Origin: JAVBOP01 sp031550405
Lineage (GTDB): Bacteria; Bacteroidota; Ignavibacteria; Kapaibacteriales; UBA2268
Direction of reading: 5' to 3'
Length of the DNA stretch: 42,147 nt
Assembly: GCA_031550405.1 (NCBI GenBank)
Contig: JAVBOP010000049.1
Coordinates: forward strand, 1 to 42,147
A program made the translations under genes and the position numbers. How positions within the stretch are numbered: position 1 is the stretch's first letter; every line of letters starts with the position of its first letter. Positions 40,171 through 42,147 of the stretch are shown here, one piece after another. Below the pieces are notes generated by a model. The model was not told the DNA's origin and did no database searches. It saw only the letters and a list, made by a program, of their open reading frames with translations.

Positions 40171-42147
40171 ATGGCTTTTCCAGATTTTGCTAATATGGAT
40201 TTTAATCCAAGCACTTGCAACTGCAATTGCGTTAGCACGGATAAAACTGCATGGCTTGATAAAGCTGAAAAATGTGCAGGAAAACTTGATGTAGTTAAGT
40301 CAATGGAAAATATTGACATTAACCCGCTTTATACTAAAGCTGACACTGCCGATTATATCCATCCGGCATTCACCGCAGGTATAGCTCCTAATTTACGCGG
40401 TCCATATCCGACGATGTATGTTGCTCGTCCATGGACAATTCGCCAATATGCCGGTTTTTCAACTGCTGAGGAATCAAACGCATTTTATCGTAGAAATATT
40501 GCTGCTGGTCAGCAAGGTCTTTCTGTTGCATTCGATTTGGCAACTCACCGCGGTTATGATTCCGATCATGAGCGTGTTGTTGGTGATGTTGGTAAGGCAG
40601 GCGTTGCGGTAGATTCTATCCTTGATATGCAGATATTATTCGACAAGATTCCGCTTGACAAAATCTCCGTTTCAATGACTATGAACGGTGCGGTTTTACC
40701 AGTTTTGGCATTCTATATCGTTGCTGCATTAGAACAAGGTGCGAAACTTGAACAGCTTTCCGGTACAATCCAAAACGATATTTTGAAGGAATATATGGTG
40801 CGTAATACGTACATTTATCCGCCAGAAATATCGATGAAAATCATTGCCGATATTTTTGCATATACTTCTAAAAATATGCCGAAATTCAACAGCATTTCTA
40901 TTTCAGGTTATCACATGCAGGAAGCTGGCGCAACTAACGATATTGAAATGGGTTACACTCTTGCTGATGGTCTCGAATATATTCGTACCGGCATCAAAGC
41001 AGGTATTGATATTGATGCTTTTGCACCACGTTTGTCGTTCTTCTGGGCGGTTGGCATGAACTATTTCATGGAAATCGCGAAAATGCGTGCTGCACGTGTT
41101 CTTTGGGCGAAAATTGTTAAACAGTTTAATCCAAAAGACGCTAAATCATTGGCACTTAGAACGCACTGCCAAACTTCCGGTTGGAGCTTAACTGAACAAG
41201 ATCCGTTCAATAACGTTGCCCGCACATGTATCGAAGCTATGGGTGCTGCACTTGGTCATACTCAATCTTTGCATACAAATGCGCTCGACGAAGCGATTGC
41301 ATTGCCTACTGATTTCTCGGCTCGTATTGCCCGCAATACTCAAATTTATTTGCAGGAAGAAACTGGCATTACGAACGTTATTGATCCATGGGGCGGTTCA
41401 TATTATGTCGAAAAACTTACTGCGGAATTAATCGACAAAGGCTGGCAGCATATTCAGGAAATCGAAAGTCTTGGCGGCATGGCAAAAGCTATTGAGTCAG
41501 GCATTCCAAAGATGAGAATTGAAGAAGCTGCTGCACGTAAGCAGGCTCGTATTGATTCTGGTGCTGAAACTATTGTCGGCGTAAATAAATATCGCCTCGA
41601 AAAAGAAGAGCCGCTCGAAATCCTTGATATTGACAACTCAGCAGTACGTGAAGCACAAATTGCACGCCTCAAAAAATTACGCGAAAACCGCGATAATACT
41701 AAGGTTGAGCAAATTCTTGATGCAATCACAAAATGTGCTGATACTGGCGAAGGCAATTTGCTTGAACTGGCAGTTGAAGCCGCACAAGCTCGCGCATCTT
41801 TAGGCGAAATCAGCTATGCAATCGAAAAGGTTAAGGGTCGCCATAACGCAACTATCCGCACGATTAGCGGTGTTTATAGTGGGGAATTTATGAATCAAGA
41901 TGTTATTGCGGATGTTCGCAAACTTACAGATGAATTTGAGAAAAAAGACGGTCGTCGGCCTCGCATTCTTGTTGCGAAACTGGGACACGAGGGTCAGGCT
42001 AGAGGTGCAAAAGATGTGGCTACAGCTGATGCCGATTTAGGTTTTGACGTAGATGTGGGTTCATTATTCCAAACACCTCAGGAAACAGCTAAACAGGCGG
42101 TGGAAAACGACGTGCATGTTGTTGGTGCTAGTTCGCTTGCTGCTGGA
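40171..42147 (+). CDS. Methylmalonyl-CoA mutase large subunit with altered B12 motif (3' end outside window)
   Basis: Open from ATG 40171 to the right edge (659 codons of about 715). The family interconverts (R)-methylmalonyl-CoA and succinyl-CoA using adenosylcobalamin. The substrate barrel is near-canonical: RGPYPTMYVARPWTIRQYAG, SVAFDLATHRGYDSD, SISGYHMQEAGA (catalytic His), RTHCQTSGWSLTEQDP, NTQIYLQEETGI, DPWGGSYYVE. The B12 domain begins RRPRILVAKLGHEGQARGAK (about 594-613), where the family reads KMGQDGHDRGAK. The cobalt-ligating His is Gln609 and the supporting Asp is Glu607. Flanking residues also changed, while FDVDVGSLFQTPQE and GASSLAAG remain normal. The N-terminus has an odd CNCNC cluster (residues 16-20). 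No small subunit is upstream. Fold assignment is certain; B12-dependent activity is uncertain. Confidence 0.93.
   Translation, partial: MAFPDFANMDFNPSTCNCNCVSTDKTAWLDKAEKCAGKLDVVKSMENIDINPLYTKADTADYIHPAFTAGIAPNLRGPYPTMYVARPWTIRQYAGFSTAEESNAFYRRNIAAGQQGLSVAFDLATHRGYDSDHERVVGDVGKAGVAVDSILDMQILFDKIPLDKISVSMTMNGAVLPVLAFYIVAALEQGAKLEQLSGTIQNDILKEYMVRNTYIYPPEISMKIIADIFAYTSKNMPKFNSISISGYHMQEAGATNDIEMGYTLADGLEYIRTGIKAGIDIDAFAPRLSFFWAVGMNYFMEIAKMRAARVLWAKIVKQFNPKDAKSLALRTHCQTSGWSLTEQDPFNNVARTCIEAMGAALGHTQSLHTNALDEAIALPTDFSARIARNTQIYLQEETGITNVIDPWGGSYYVEKLTAELIDKGWQHIQEIESLGGMAKAIESGIPKMRIEEAAARKQARIDSGAETIVGVNKYRLEKEEPLEILDIDNSAVREAQIARLKKLRENRDNTKVEQILDAITKCADTGEGNLLELAVEAAQARASLGEISYAIEKVKGRHNATIRTISGVYSGEFMNQDVIADVRKLTDEFEKKDGRRPRILVAKLGHEGQARGAKDVATADADLGFDVDVGSLFQTPQETAKQAVENDVHVVGASSLAAG

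Overview
The window is AT-rich, about one third G+C by eye, and looks like part of a chromosome from the Bacteroidota/Chlorobiota side of the FCB group. Four things point there: promoters of the TTTG-N19..21-TAnnTTTG type, a very large secreted protein with a type IX secretion (T9SS) C-terminal sorting domain, a TonB-dependent receptor with a carboxypeptidase-like N-terminal domain, and FCB-type lipoproteins. I cannot name the genus. Most genes are ordinary housekeeping or envelope genes. I see no prophage, CRISPR array, rRNA, tRNA or intact insertion sequence.

Layout. 1-1613 (-): secreted C69 peptidase, cut by the left edge. 1823-5450 (+): DUF4139 protein and TonB receptor. 5706-7135: periplasmic glutathione peroxidase and thiazole synthase ThiG. 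7372-9171: DUF1801 protein, then (-) a small secreted protein and an RluB-type pseudouridine synthase. 9305-10616 (+): LptC-like lipoprotein overlapping tpiA. 10717-14838 (+): a compact operon with its own promoter, operator-like palindromes and AGGAG ribosome sites. It encodes an ABC ATPase, a DUF4405 membrane protein, three tandem paralogous membrane proteins and a YtrA-type GntR regulator. 14999-18331: 1110-residue T9SS-exported Ig-like protein. 19146-20458: DUF4136 lipoprotein with a Trp/Tyr-rich tract, then a beta-barrel protein. 20869-23950: LuxR-type response regulator and pheT. 24009-25252: a glycosyltransferase and a convergent folK, each broken by one in-frame TAA. 25257-27457 (-): folB, two small genes and a PAS protein. 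27597-30575 (+): grpE and an OmpA-like porin with two OmpA domains. 30633-34256 (-): MFS transporter, membrane AraC regulator, lipoprotein. 34729-36676: phosphate butyryl/acetyltransferase and (-) CheV. 36917-39679: ABC-2 permease and (-) PLP decarboxylase. 40171-end: methylmalonyl-CoA mutase large subunit, cut by the right edge.

The most notable pattern is an interspersed palindrome of constant 22-bp length (ideal form TTTATGAA-N6-TTCATAAA). I count about 17 copies in 42 kb. Most lie between genes, often within a few bases of a stop codon; two lie inside genes. One copy carries paired changes that keep the symmetry, and one coincides with an apparent extra segment in triosephosphate isomerase.

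The second surprise is the mutase. It is otherwise highly canonical, but its B12-binding motif reads E-G-Q-A-R-G where the family has D-G-H-D-R-G, so the histidine that ligates cobalt is missing. Ptb, the mutase and the decarboxylase hint at short-chain acyl-CoA and amino-acid metabolism, but no complete pathway is present.
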